Shown in pieces: positions 1 through 6,691 of a stretch of DNA of 6,868 nucleotides. Each line of letters begins with the position of its first letter. Within the stretch, counting starts at the first letter, position 1. Location: positions 1 through 6,868 of the forward strand of contig CAZFUY010000129.1 of the NCBI GenBank assembly GCA_964522445.1, in the 5' to 3' direction. The stretch comes from CAZFUY01 sp964522445. GTDB lineage: Bacteria; Pseudomonadota; Gammaproteobacteria; SZUA-229. The position numbers were made by a program, and so were the translations under genes. The notes beneath the pieces were generated by a model, which was not told the origin of the DNA, searched no databases, and was given only the letters and a program-made list of their open reading frames with translations.

Positions 1-363
1 TGTTTCACTGGATTGTTTAAGTAATTCGATTGATGCAGAGCCTAGCAATAAAAATCGTGCGCTACGAAGACCTTTTCGTCTTCCTTGGTCAATTAAACCG
101 CGTAAGTTTTGAAATAGTTCAGGTGCGCGTTGTACTTCATCGAGAATAACCAGTTTGTCTTCATGTTGAGCTAAATAAAGTTCAGCTTGATTTAATTTAG
201 CCCGATCTTGTTCTGATTCTAGATCTAAATAAATTGAATGGCGATGCTTGGCTATCGTTAAGGCGAGTGTTGTTTTTCCTGCTTGTCGAGGGCCTAATAA
301 GGCAACAGCAGGATAATTATTAATGAAGTATTCAAGTTTTGATTGTAAATCTCGAGCTATCAT
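1..363 (-). CDS. AAA-type ATPase, DUF4143 family, N-terminal part (gene runs off the left edge)
   Basis: Reading the minus strand from the ATG at 363 gives 121 uninterrupted codons to the window edge. Seen: residues 1-10 MIARDLQSKL, a Walker A motif GPRQAGKTT (24-32, K30 and T31 binding ATP phosphates), a Walker B motif LVILDEVQ (71-78, D75 and E76), and a sensor-like strand FLLLGSAS (104-111). This order and spacing is typical of the family of predicted ATPases with a C-terminal DUF4143 domain, usually near 380-400 aa, so about two thirds of the protein, including that C-terminal domain, lies outside. The cellular role of the family is poorly defined; many members sit in accessory regions, and some have been suggested to be toxin-antitoxin or mobile-element related. 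The ATG is the first in frame after an upstream stop. AAGG directly abuts it with no spacer, so the ribosome binding site is poor. Family call is firm, function is not. Confidence 0.88.
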   Translation of the reverse strand, partial: MIARDLQSKLEYFINNYPAVALLGPRQAGKTTLALTIAKHRHSIYLDLESEQDRAKLNQAELYLAQHEDKLVILDEVQRAPELFQNLRGLIDQGRRKGLRSARFLLLGSASIELLKQSSET

Positions 364-400
364 CCTTGCAATTATGGACTTTAATTCCTTATTTGCAAGG
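364..400. repeat. 8-bp perfect inverted repeat at the start of the AAA-ATPase gene
   Basis: CCTTGCAA at 364-371 is repeated inverted as TTGCAAGG at 393-400, separated by 21 bases. The arm nearest the gene touches the ATG at 363. On the plus strand the second arm is followed by six T (401-406). It could be an operator for the minus-strand gene, a hairpin in its mRNA leader that hides the start, or a weak intrinsic terminator for antisense transcription. The sequence alone does not decide between these. Confidence 0.5.
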
Positions 401-498
401 TTTTTTAGTTTTTATGGAGATTAATGCCATTAGAGAGTTTAAGCCCGTTTGTGAGAAGTATGTTTTTGTGATCTAAAATATTTATATTTAGTCACTAC

Positions 499-510
499 TG
501 TCCGGTTAAG
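499..510. mobile_element. Possible terminal inverted repeat of the transposase remnant
   Basis: TGTCCGGTTAAG lies directly beyond and across the stop codon of the decayed transposase, where the end of an insertion sequence is expected. TG at the outer tip is usual for IS481/IS3-group ends. I could not find a matching inverted partner on the other side, which fits a truncated element, so this remains a positional inference. Confidence 0.35.
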
Positions 511-645
511 TAAAACCCAGCTTCATTTGTATGTCTGTCGTGGGTTTGGGACGTCCGCAGCACATCTTTACTTGATGAGTTTGATCATTGTTATAGTATT
601 CATCCATTCGTCCAGGTTTTTTTGTAATTCTTCCATATTTGCGGT
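506..645 (-). pseudogene. C-terminal remnant of an IS481/IS3-like transposase (integrase core), frameshifted
   Basis: On the minus strand, from 636, one frame reads MEELQKNLDEWMN. A shift of one base near 598-601 opens a second frame reading YYNNDQTHQVKMCCGRP and on to a TAA at 506-508. Joined, this matches the family C-terminal pattern of a LDEW helix, then YYNN.RTHQGK, then CCGRTP, seen in DDE integrase-core transposases of the IS481 and related IS3 groups. The catalytic D, D and E residues would lie upstream and are absent: sequence beyond about 645 no longer resembles a transposase. The remnant is therefore truncated, carries at least one frameshift, and cannot code for an active enzyme. 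The sequence after CGRP also departs from the usual family ending, so further damage is possible. Confidence 0.7.
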
Positions 646-670
646 CTATCCTATCTTACTCTGAGCGTCT

Positions 671-716
671 ATTTTGACCGGAAAAGGATACCCTAACCGG
701 CCATATTGGCCGGAAT
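671..716. mobile_element. CCGG-rich palindromic patch, possible end of an IS21-like element
   Basis: The patch holds TTTTGACCGGA (673-683) and then CCGGCCA-TAT-TGGCCGG (697-713), a perfect 7-bp inverted repeat with a 3-base centre. It is clearly more GC-rich than its surroundings. Clustered CCGG-type repeats with a TCAAAAT-type motif are, from memory, found in the multiple terminal repeats of IS21-family elements. No istA or istB coding sequence is visible nearby, so at most a terminal relic is left. A protein-binding site or a hairpin of other origin is also possible. Confidence 0.3.
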
Positions 717-1278
717 TATTCATCATATAGAAGAATTTTCTTGAAAAGTGACCATTATTCTTTGGCATGGTAAATGCCTTTCTAGCTTTAGAATACATCC
801 AAAGATTATATGATTAGGTCGATAATATCGAGTAGCATACATGAATAACCAGTTTAATATTAATATAGGGTAACAGGATGTACAGCAGAATATTCTGAAC
901 TATTTGCAGAAGCACTAGAAGATATTTGTAGCGGTGTGTGTTTTTTTACTTTTGGGTAGTATGGTCATCTTTGTGCCATAAAATTTTAGGTCACGGAGTA
1001 TGATCAATATGTCTAGGTTTAGTCTGTGGTTTTTATTAGTTTGTTACAGGCTGTGGTCGGGTATTTTCTAACCAGAGATCCTGTAGGGGGGGGTAATGCC
1101 CCTCATTTTGTTACTCACTTAGTTCTTCGCGGTGGAAGGTATTATGTAAATTTAACTGGCTTTAAAAAGCACAAGATATTCTGTAAGATATTGATCGTTA
1201 ACTGGTAAATTTATATTTTTGCACAAACCCGGAAACTTTCACAGTCTCTAACGTCTCATCTCCAACTAGCTTCTTAAT

Positions 1279-1312
1279 TATAACGGGTATAAAAAAAAGT
1301 GTTATCGATAAT
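1279..1312 (+). promoter_or_regulatory. AT-rich leader with -10-like boxes before the proton ATPase gene
   Basis: TATAAC (1279-1284), TATAAA (1288-1293) and GATAAT (1307-1312) all resemble a sigma-70 -10 box. None has a convincing TTGACA-like -35 box at 16-18 bases, and GATAAT would place the transcript start on top of the ribosome binding site. This is the most plausible promoter area for the two-gene unit, because the upstream 900 bp contain no gene on the same strand, but the exact site is not determined. Confidence 0.25.
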
Positions 1313-1317
1313 AAAAC

Positions 1318-1323
1318 AGGTGA
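1318..1323 (+). promoter_or_regulatory. Ribosome binding site of the proton ATPase gene
   Basis: AGGTGA lies six bases before the ATG at 1330, a near-ideal Shine-Dalgarno match and spacing, which supports that start codon. Confidence 0.75.
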
Positions 1324-1329
1324 TTTATT

Positions 1330-3849
1330 ATGAAAAATAATTCCCAGGCATTTCCACCACCACTTGATGCTGACAAAGTCCGGTCTCTGGAGGCCGAAGC
1401 ACTCTTGACTTATCTAAAAAGTAATGAAAAGGGTCTTTCCTCCGCAGAAGCTCAAGCTCGACTAGATTTCTATGGTCTTAATACCATTCAGGAAAAACAC
1501 AAAAGTAATTTGCTGAAATTTTTGTCCTATTTTTGGGGGCCTATCGCCTGGATGATTGAAATAGCGGCTGTTTTATCGTTGATTGTTCACCATGCTGAAG
1601 ATTTTATTATTATTGTCTTTATGCTATTTTTTAATGCCATTGTCGGATTCTGGCAAGAATTCCAGGCTGGCAATGCCATTGAACAGTTAAAAAAAAATCT
1701 AGCCTTAAAAGCTCGTGTATTCAGAGATGAGCAATGGATCAGTGTTGATGCTTCGCAATTGGTACCAGGCGATCAAGTAGTCATTCGCTTAGGTGATGTA
1801 GTTCCCGCGGATATAGCTTTGCTTAAAGGTGAATATCTCAGTATTGATCAGTCTGCTTTAACAGGTGAATCATTACCTGTTGATAAACGTACAGGTGATT
1901 TAATTTATGCCAGTTCAATCGCTAAACAAGGCGAAATGGAAGGGGTGGTGACCAGTACTGGTGCATACACTTATTTTGGTAAAACGGCAAAATTAGTCAG
2001 TTCTGCAAAAACGGTATCGCATTTCCAAAAAGCAGTGATACAGATTGGAGATTATCTGATTTTTATGAGTTTAGCACTGGTTGCGGTATTAGTATTGGTA
2101 GGTTTAGAGCGACAACTTCCTGTGATGGAGCTAGTGCAATTTGCCTTAATTTTGACAGTTGCATCCATTCCCGTTGCCTTACCTGCCGTTTTGTCGGTTA
2201 CTATGGCTGTTGGTGCAATTAAACTGGCTAAATTAAAAGCTATAGTTTCTCGTCTTGAGTCGATCGAAGAATTAGCTGGCATGGATATTCTGTGTTCTGA
2301 TAAAACGGGCACATTAACGAAGAATAAGTTAACACTGGGTGATCCCGTAGTGTTTAACGATGCAAATGCGCATAGCATTATTCTAACTGCTGCACTGGCT
2401 TCTAATGCCGAAACCCCGGATGCAATTGATTCTGCCATTCTACAAAAACTTAACGATGAAACAATATTGGATTCTTTTCATCAGCAATATTTTATGCCCT
2501 TTGATCCTGTTCAAAAACGTACCGAAGCTACTATCAAACCAGCAGAAGGGCATCTTTTTAAAGTCAGTAAAGGTGCACCTCAGGTGGTTCTAGATTTATG
2601 TCTTCCTGATGCTTCTATGCGTGAACGTGCAGAACAGACAGTGAATGAATTTGCACTCAAAGGTTATCGTGCTCTAGGTGTTGCTAAAACGGATGAACAC
2701 GGACATTGGGTGTTTCTAGGTATTTTGTCATTATTTGATCCACCTCGCGAAGATGCCTCTGCCATGATACGGGAAGCAAAATTGCATGGTGTCAATATAA
2801 AAATGGTCACTGGTGATAATATAGCGATTGCTAAACAAACAGCAGTTGAACTGGGTTTAGGACAAAATATCTTATTGGCCGAGCAAATTATTAATGCTAA
2901 AAATAAAGAAGATATTACTCATAATGTTGCCCAGTGTGCTGAACGGGCTGATGGTTTTGCACAGGTGTTTCCTGAACATAAATACTGGCTAGTAAAAGAC
3001 CTGCAGGCAAATAATCATTTAATCGGCATGACTGGGGATGGCGTTAATGATGCCCCAGCATTAAAACAGGCTGATATTGGAATTGCCGTTTCCGGAGCTA
3101 CTGATGCAGCCCGTGCATCTGCAGACCTGGTGCTTACTGGGACTGGACTGAGTGTGATTATTCATGCGATTGAAGAAGCTCGGCGTATTTTTGAGCGGAT
3201 GAATGCGTATGCCATTTATCGCATAACTGAAACCATTCGGATTATGTTATTTATGGTAACAGCCATGCTGGTTTACAACTTTTATCCCATTACCGCAGTG
3301 ATGATTATCCTGTTGGCATTACTGAATGATCTGCCCATTTTAACCATTGCCAAAGATAATACTTGGTTGCCTCCCACGCCAGTACGCTGGGATATGCGCA
3401 AAGTATTGACTGTTGCCACGGTATTGGGAGTATTAGGCGTCGCGGAAACTTTTTTATTGTTGATTATTGCCCGAGATCATTTTCATGTCAGTCTTGAACA
3501 GTTACAAACGATTATTTTTCTTAAATTGGCTATTGCAGGTCATTTAACGCTGTTTGTTGCACGTACTCGGAATTGGTTTTTAACGCGTCCATTTCCAGCC
3601 CCTATTTTGTTATTTGCGATTCTTAGTACGCAAATCGTGGCTGCACTCATTGCAGGATTTGGTTGGTTAATCACACCTATTTCATGGGAATATATAGGGT
3701 TAATCTGGGTATATTGTCTATTTTGGGTGTTTGTTGAAGATGGCCTAAAACTATTGGTATACCAGCATTTAGAACATAATACTATGAGGCATCGTCATTT
3801 TTTAAGTCACCTTAAAAGCTCTTTACATATTCGCTTTCATTTGTTTTAA
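1330..3849 (+). CDS. Plasma-membrane-type proton-translocating P-type ATPase (P3A)
   Basis: ATP-driven H+ export across the inner membrane is predicted. Domains in order: N-terminal cation-ATPase domain (about 15-60); membrane segments M1-M2 (68-108); actuator domain with TGES (178-181); M3-M4 (about 240-292) with PVALP (281-285); phosphorylation loop DKTGTLT with D324 as the phosphorylated residue; nucleotide-binding KGAP (414-417); TGD (494-496) and hinge TGDGVNDAPALK (568-579); M5-M10 (about 630-804). Aligning by eye with plant AHA2, D667 in LLNDLP of M6 matches the proton-carrying Asp684, N102 in M2 matches Asn106 and R637 in M5 matches Arg655, which favours H+ over Ca2+ or Mg2+. At 839 aa it lacks the long C-terminal autoinhibitory tail of plant pumps; only about 35 cytosolic residues, rich in His and basic residues, follow M10. 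That fits bacterial and archaeal members. It is complete, with no missing motif. The glucan phosphorylase gene follows 76 bp downstream. Confidence 0.93.
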   Translation: MKNNSQAFPPPLDADKVRSLEAEALLTYLKSNEKGLSSAEAQARLDFYGLNTIQEKHKSNLLKFLSYFWGPIAWMIEIAAVLSLIVHHAEDFIIIVFMLFFNAIVGFWQEFQAGNAIEQLKKNLALKARVFRDEQWISVDASQLVPGDQVVIRLGDVVPADIALLKGEYLSIDQSALTGESLPVDKRTGDLIYASSIAKQGEMEGVVTSTGAYTYFGKTAKLVSSAKTVSHFQKAVIQIGDYLIFMSLALVAVLVLVGLERQLPVMELVQFALILTVASIPVALPAVLSVTMAVGAIKLAKLKAIVSRLESIEELAGMDILCSDKTGTLTKNKLTLGDPVVFNDANAHSIILTAALASNAETPDAIDSAILQKLNDETILDSFHQQYFMPFDPVQKRTEATIKPAEGHLFKVSKGAPQVVLDLCLPDASMRERAEQTVNEFALKGYRALGVAKTDEHGHWVFLGILSLFDPPREDASAMIREAKLHGVNIKMVTGDNIAIAKQTAVELGLGQNILLAEQIINAKNKEDITHNVAQCAERADGFAQVFPEHKYWLVKDLQANNHLIGMTGDGVNDAPALKQADIGIAVSGATDAARASADLVLTGTGLSVIIHAIEEARRIFERMNAYAIYRITETIRIMLFMVTAMLVYNFYPITAVMIILLALLNDLPILTIAKDNTWLPPTPVRWDMRKVLTVATVLGVLGVAETFLLLIIARDHFHVSLEQLQTIIFLKLAIAGHLTLFVARTRNWFLTRPFPAPILLFAILSTQIVAALIAGFGWLITPISWEYIGLIWVYCLFWVFVEDGLKLLVYQHLEHNTMRHRHFLSHLKSSLHIRFHLF

Positions 3850-3850
3850 C

Positions 3851-3872
3851 AGACATGGAGATTGCCATGTCT
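3851..3872 (+). repeat. Intergenic hairpin between the ATPase and phosphorylase genes
   Basis: AGACATGG (3851-3858) and CCATGTCT (3865-3872) form a perfect 8-bp stem with a 6-base loop, one base after the ATPase stop codon. No T-run follows, so it is not a typical intrinsic terminator. An mRNA-stability or processing element that sets the ratio of the two proteins is a reasonable guess. It could also attenuate read-through. Confidence 0.5.
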
Positions 3873-3920
3873 CATGATAGCCAGTTTAAAAATAGACTCA
3901 CTAATTTTGTAACAGGATAG
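3855..3920 (+). other. 21-codon mini-ORF in the spacer, doubtful as a gene
   Basis: An ATG at 3855 opens 21 codons (starting MEIAMSHDSQ) to a TAG at 3918-3920, five bases before the phosphorylase ATG. Its last codons cover the AGGA ribosome binding site of the phosphorylase, so translating it could affect initiation there. No clear ribosome binding site precedes it and its first codons lie in the hairpin stem. It may be chance. Confidence 0.2.
3914..3917 (+). promoter_or_regulatory. Ribosome binding site of the glucan phosphorylase gene
   Basis: AGGA is placed eight bases before the ATG at 3926. The match and spacing are acceptable, and the protein start (MKHPYIPPTLPNKLEILAE) fits the family N-terminus, supporting this start. 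Confidence 0.65.
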
Positions 3921-3925
3921 CCATT

Positions 3926-6442
3926 ATGAAACATCCCTACATACCTCCTACTCTTCCCAATAAGCTAGAAATATTAGCCGAATTTGCTCTTGATTTACGT
4001 TGGACATGGAGCCATGCAGGTGATGCCTTATGGGAATTTATTGATACTAAAATCTGGACAAAAACTAAAAACCCCTGGATGTTACTGCAAAATGTTAACA
4101 GCGAACGTCTTGAAGCACTTGTTAAAGATCAGATGTTTTTGGCTAAATTAGAGGATTTAAAAAGGGAACGGATTGAATACTATAATCAAGAAGGCTGGTT
4201 TAAATGTGAGTACCCTGACAGCAAACTGGGTACGATCGCTTATTTCAGTATGGAGTATGGACTGGGTGAAGCACTGCCGATTTATGCCGGTGGTTTGGGT
4301 ATATTGGCAGGTGATTTATTAAAGTCAGCAAGTGACTTGAACCTGCCTTTAGTGGGCGTTGGTCTATTATACCAGCAAGGGTATTTTCGGCAAATGATCG
4401 ATGCACAAGGTGCTCAACAAGCCTTTTATCCATACAATGAACCAGCCAGTTTGCCAATTAAACAGGCACTGGATAAGAAAGGTAATCGTCTGACTATTGT
4501 TATAGATTTACCTGGCCGAGAGTTGTTTTTACGGGTTTGGGAAGTACAGGTTGGACGTGTTCCTCTCTATCTTCTGGATAGTAATGACTTGATGAACAGC
4601 CCTGTCGATCAAGCCATTACGGCAGAATTATACGGTGGTGGTCAGGAAATGCGTTTACTGCAGGAAATTGTATTGGGCATAGGTGGCTGGCGGTTGCTGG
4701 AAGCACTTGAAATAAAACTGGATATTTGTCATTTGAATGAAGGTCATGCAGCATTTGTTGCTTTGGAACGTATTAGAGCATTTAAACAAAAATATGCTGT
4801 AAGCTTTGAAGAAGCGCTATGGGCAACGCGAGCGGGCAATGTATTTACTACACATACACCCGTGAGTGCTGGTTTTGATCGCTTTAGCCCTGAGCTAATT
4901 AAGCAATATTTATGTGGAATAATCCAATCCTTAGATATTTCTATAGAACATTTTTTGGCGTTAGGGCAAACATCTGCAGATCATCCTGAAGAGTCATTTA
5001 ATATGACTTATTTTGCCTTGCGTAGTAGCTCGTTTGCTAATGGGGTTAGTCGTTTACACGGCCAAGTCAGTCAACAATTATTTCATCAGCTTTATCCTTA
5101 CTGGCCAATCAAAGAAATTCCTGTTGGTTATGTTACCAATGGTGTTCATGTACCGACCTGGGATTCTAGTTTTGCTGATGCATTATGGACGCGTTTTTGC
5201 GGCAAAGGTCGCTGGTCAGGAAAAGTTGATGATCTGCGTGTACATATAGAAGCGATTAAAGATGAAACCATATGGACATTTAGGGGGGAAAGCCGAGCTA
5301 AACTTGTGAGCTATATTCGTCAACGTATTATTGAAAAGTTAAAGTTACGACAAGCTTCTGATGAAGAACAGAAGCAAATACAAAATATTTTTGACCCTAA
5401 TACGCTGACATTGGGTTTTGCACGCCGTTTTGCTGAATATAAAAGGCCTAATCTATTGTTCCATAATCCAGAACGATTAATACGGCTACTGACAAATGCT
5501 CGTTATCCGGTTCAACTTGTTATTGCTGGGAAAGCCCATCCATCTGATGGGGAGGGTCAAAGACTAATTCAAGAAATGACTAACTTTGTTCGCAGACCAG
5601 AAGTTCGCAAGCATATAGTGTTTTTGTCTGATTATGATATAGCGATGGCCTTGCAGTTTGTGCAAGGAGTTGATGTCTGGATTAATACACCGCGCAGACC
5701 TTGGGAAGCCTGCGGAACCAGTGGTATGAAGCTGTTGGCTAATGGAGGTCTTAACCTCTCAGAACTGGATGGTTGGTGGGCGGAAGCCTACACACCTGAA
5801 GTGGGCTGGGCATTAGGTGATGGCCAAACCCATGTAGAACCAGAATGGGATGCTGTTGAAGCCGACCAACTCTATTGTTTATTGGAAGAACAAGTTGTTC
5901 CTGAATTCTACCAGCGTAATGAACTTGGAATTCCTGAGCAATGGGTTGCTCGTATTCGTGCCAGTGTGGCAACCTTGGCACCCGAATTCAGCAGCAATAG
6001 AATGTTGCGCGATTATGTTGAAAAATATTACCTTCCAGCAACTAATCTATACCAGCAACGTATCGCTAATCATGCGGCGATAGCAAAAGAATTAGCACTT
6101 TGGCAACAGCAGCTGGTACAGCACTGGTCAGCCATTTATATGCAAAATTTACAGGTTGAAACATTGGATTCTGAGTATTATTTATGTCTGCATGTTTATC
6201 TGGATGACTTGTCAGAGGAAAATGTTCGAGTTGAAATTTATGCTGATGGACAGGGCAATAATGAACCATTTTGTCAGAATATGGAACGCAAGTCCGCCTT
6301 ACAGGGAGCAGTTAATGGTTATGTTTACGAGACCTCAGTACCTGCTGATCGTCCAGCTGATGATTATACGCCACGTCTGGTTGCTAATCATTGTTATGCC
6401 TATGTTCCTGCTGAAGAATCACATATAAAATGGTATCGTTAA
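3926..6442 (+). CDS. glgP: Alpha-glucan (glycogen) phosphorylase, GT35, DUF3417-containing type
   Basis: Predicted cytosolic PLP enzyme that cleaves alpha-1,4-glucans with phosphate, releasing glucose-1-phosphate from glycogen or maltodextrin. The N-terminal ~115 residues match the DUF3417 domain (LALDLRWTWS-like stretch at 20-29, ending in YFSMEYGL at 106-113). Next come the glycine loop GGLGILAGD (122-130), HLNEGH (269-274), FTTHTPVSAGFDRF (307-320), TNGVH (404-408) and the phosphate/PLP-side segment FARRFAEYKRP (498-508). EACGTSGMK (594-602) contains K602, the expected PLP Schiff-base lysine. This is the more divergent phosphorylase branch found in Thermotoga, Thermus, archaea and many proteobacteria, not the E. 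coli GlgP/MalP branch; those family members are about 820-860 aa, so 838 aa is full length. The C-terminal 100 residues (about 740-838) form the usual extra domain. It lies 76 bp after the proton ATPase gene on the same strand, probably in one transcript. No frameshift or lost motif was seen. Substrate chain-length preference cannot be read from the sequence. Confidence 0.93.
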   Translation: MKHPYIPPTLPNKLEILAEFALDLRWTWSHAGDALWEFIDTKIWTKTKNPWMLLQNVNSERLEALVKDQMFLAKLEDLKRERIEYYNQEGWFKCEYPDSKLGTIAYFSMEYGLGEALPIYAGGLGILAGDLLKSASDLNLPLVGVGLLYQQGYFRQMIDAQGAQQAFYPYNEPASLPIKQALDKKGNRLTIVIDLPGRELFLRVWEVQVGRVPLYLLDSNDLMNSPVDQAITAELYGGGQEMRLLQEIVLGIGGWRLLEALEIKLDICHLNEGHAAFVALERIRAFKQKYAVSFEEALWATRAGNVFTTHTPVSAGFDRFSPELIKQYLCGIIQSLDISIEHFLALGQTSADHPEESFNMTYFALRSSSFANGVSRLHGQVSQQLFHQLYPYWPIKEIPVGYVTNGVHVPTWDSSFADALWTRFCGKGRWSGKVDDLRVHIEAIKDETIWTFRGESRAKLVSYIRQRIIEKLKLRQASDEEQKQIQNIFDPNTLTLGFARRFAEYKRPNLLFHNPERLIRLLTNARYPVQLVIAGKAHPSDGEGQRLIQEMTNFVRRPEVRKHIVFLSDYDIAMALQFVQGVDVWINTPRRPWEACGTSGMKLLANGGLNLSELDGWWAEAYTPEVGWALGDGQTHVEPEWDAVEADQLYCLLEEQVVPEFYQRNELGIPEQWVARIRASVATLAPEFSSNRMLRDYVEKYYLPATNLYQQRIANHAAIAKELALWQQQLVQHWSAIYMQNLQVETLDSEYYLCLHVYLDDLSEENVRVEIYADGQGNNEPFCQNMERKSALQGAVNGYVYETSVPADRPADDYTPRLVANHCYAYVPAEESHIKWYR

Positions 6443-6468
6443 ATCTGAAAAAAATGTTAAATGCAGGT

Positions 6469-6495
6469 GCAATAGCTTGTGTTAAAAGCTGTTGC
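6469..6495 (+). terminator. Strong hairpin after the phosphorylase gene, probable transcript end
   Basis: GCAATAGCTT (6469-6478) pairs with AAGCTGTTGC (6486-6495): ten base pairs including one T-G wobble, with a 7-base loop, 26 bases past the phosphorylase stop. The sequence after it is T-rich but interrupted (about 6499-6521) and lacks an unbroken U-tract, so it may be a weak intrinsic terminator or a 3' stabilising structure. Confidence 0.5.
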
Positions 6496-6575
6496 GAACT
6501 ATTTATTTCAAGTTTTCGTTTCAGTAAAGCAAATGTATTAACTTAGAATTATAGATTGGAGCGAAATAATATGTT

Positions 6576-6604
6576 TTGTACTCTAAATCATTAACATTTA
6601 TACC
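6576..6604 (+). promoter_or_regulatory. Weak candidate sigma-70 promoter before the TerB-like gene
   Basis: TTGTAC (6576-6581) and TATACC (6599-6604) are 17 bases apart, the ideal spacing, but each matches its consensus only partly (three and four of six). It lies about 90 bases before the gene start and after the hairpin that probably ends the previous transcript. Confidence 0.25.
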
Positions 6605-6647
6605 CTCTTGAATGATAGAAACTACAGGGGATTAATATTATTTATGC

Positions 6648-6673
6648 CTAATCCATTTTTGGTTTAGGGTTAG
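6648..6673 (+). repeat. Leader hairpin next to the TerB-like gene's ribosome binding site
   Basis: CTAATCC (6648-6654) can pair with GGGTTAG (6667-6673), seven pairs with one T-G wobble and a 12-base loop. It ends three bases before the AGGTAGG (6676-6682) that precedes the ATG at 6692. It may influence translation start, but such a stem can also arise by chance. Confidence 0.3.
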
Positions 6674-6691
6674 CCAGGTAGGTATTGCATC

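Larger units (their letters stand above)
717..1329. other. About 600 bp without a recognisable gene, probably decayed DNA
   Basis: Frames in this stretch are short and broken. A minus-to-plus scan gives only fragments, such as a plus-strand run reading EYSELFAEALEDI (about 881-919) with no good start and a stop at about 955-957, and a 60-codon frame at 1026-1208 that I do not accept as a gene. Local features seen are a run of eight G (1086-1093) followed by GCCCC, able to form a short hairpin, and a direct repeat AAGATATT at 1173-1180 and 1185-1192. Together with the transposase remnant on its left, the stretch reads as accessory DNA in decay, ending in the leader of the ATPase gene. Confidence 0.5.

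Noticed and set aside
1173..1192. Direct repeat AAGATATT twice with a 12-base period
   Set aside because: Only two short AT-rich copies; expected by chance and not a CRISPR or iteron array.
1026..1208. 60-codon plus-strand frame containing GGGNAPHFVTHLVLRGGRYYVN
   Set aside because: No ribosome binding site at its ATG, no family recognised, it passes through the G8 run, and it sits in decayed DNA. Probably chance.
2052..2438. 128-codon minus-strand frame inside the ATPase gene
   Set aside because: It is antisense to conserved ATPase motifs and shows no recognisable domain; a shadow of the real gene.
6447..6547. Short plus-strand frame of 30 codons starting MLNAGAIACVK (ATG at about 6454)
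   Set aside because: No family, no good ribosome binding site, and it contains the hairpin 6469-6495; more likely the untranslated end of the phosphorylase transcript.
6571..6594. Seven-codon frame (MFCTLNH) preceded by GGAG
   Set aside because: Good Shine-Dalgarno-like sequence but only seven codons; could be a leader peptide, yet nothing else supports it.
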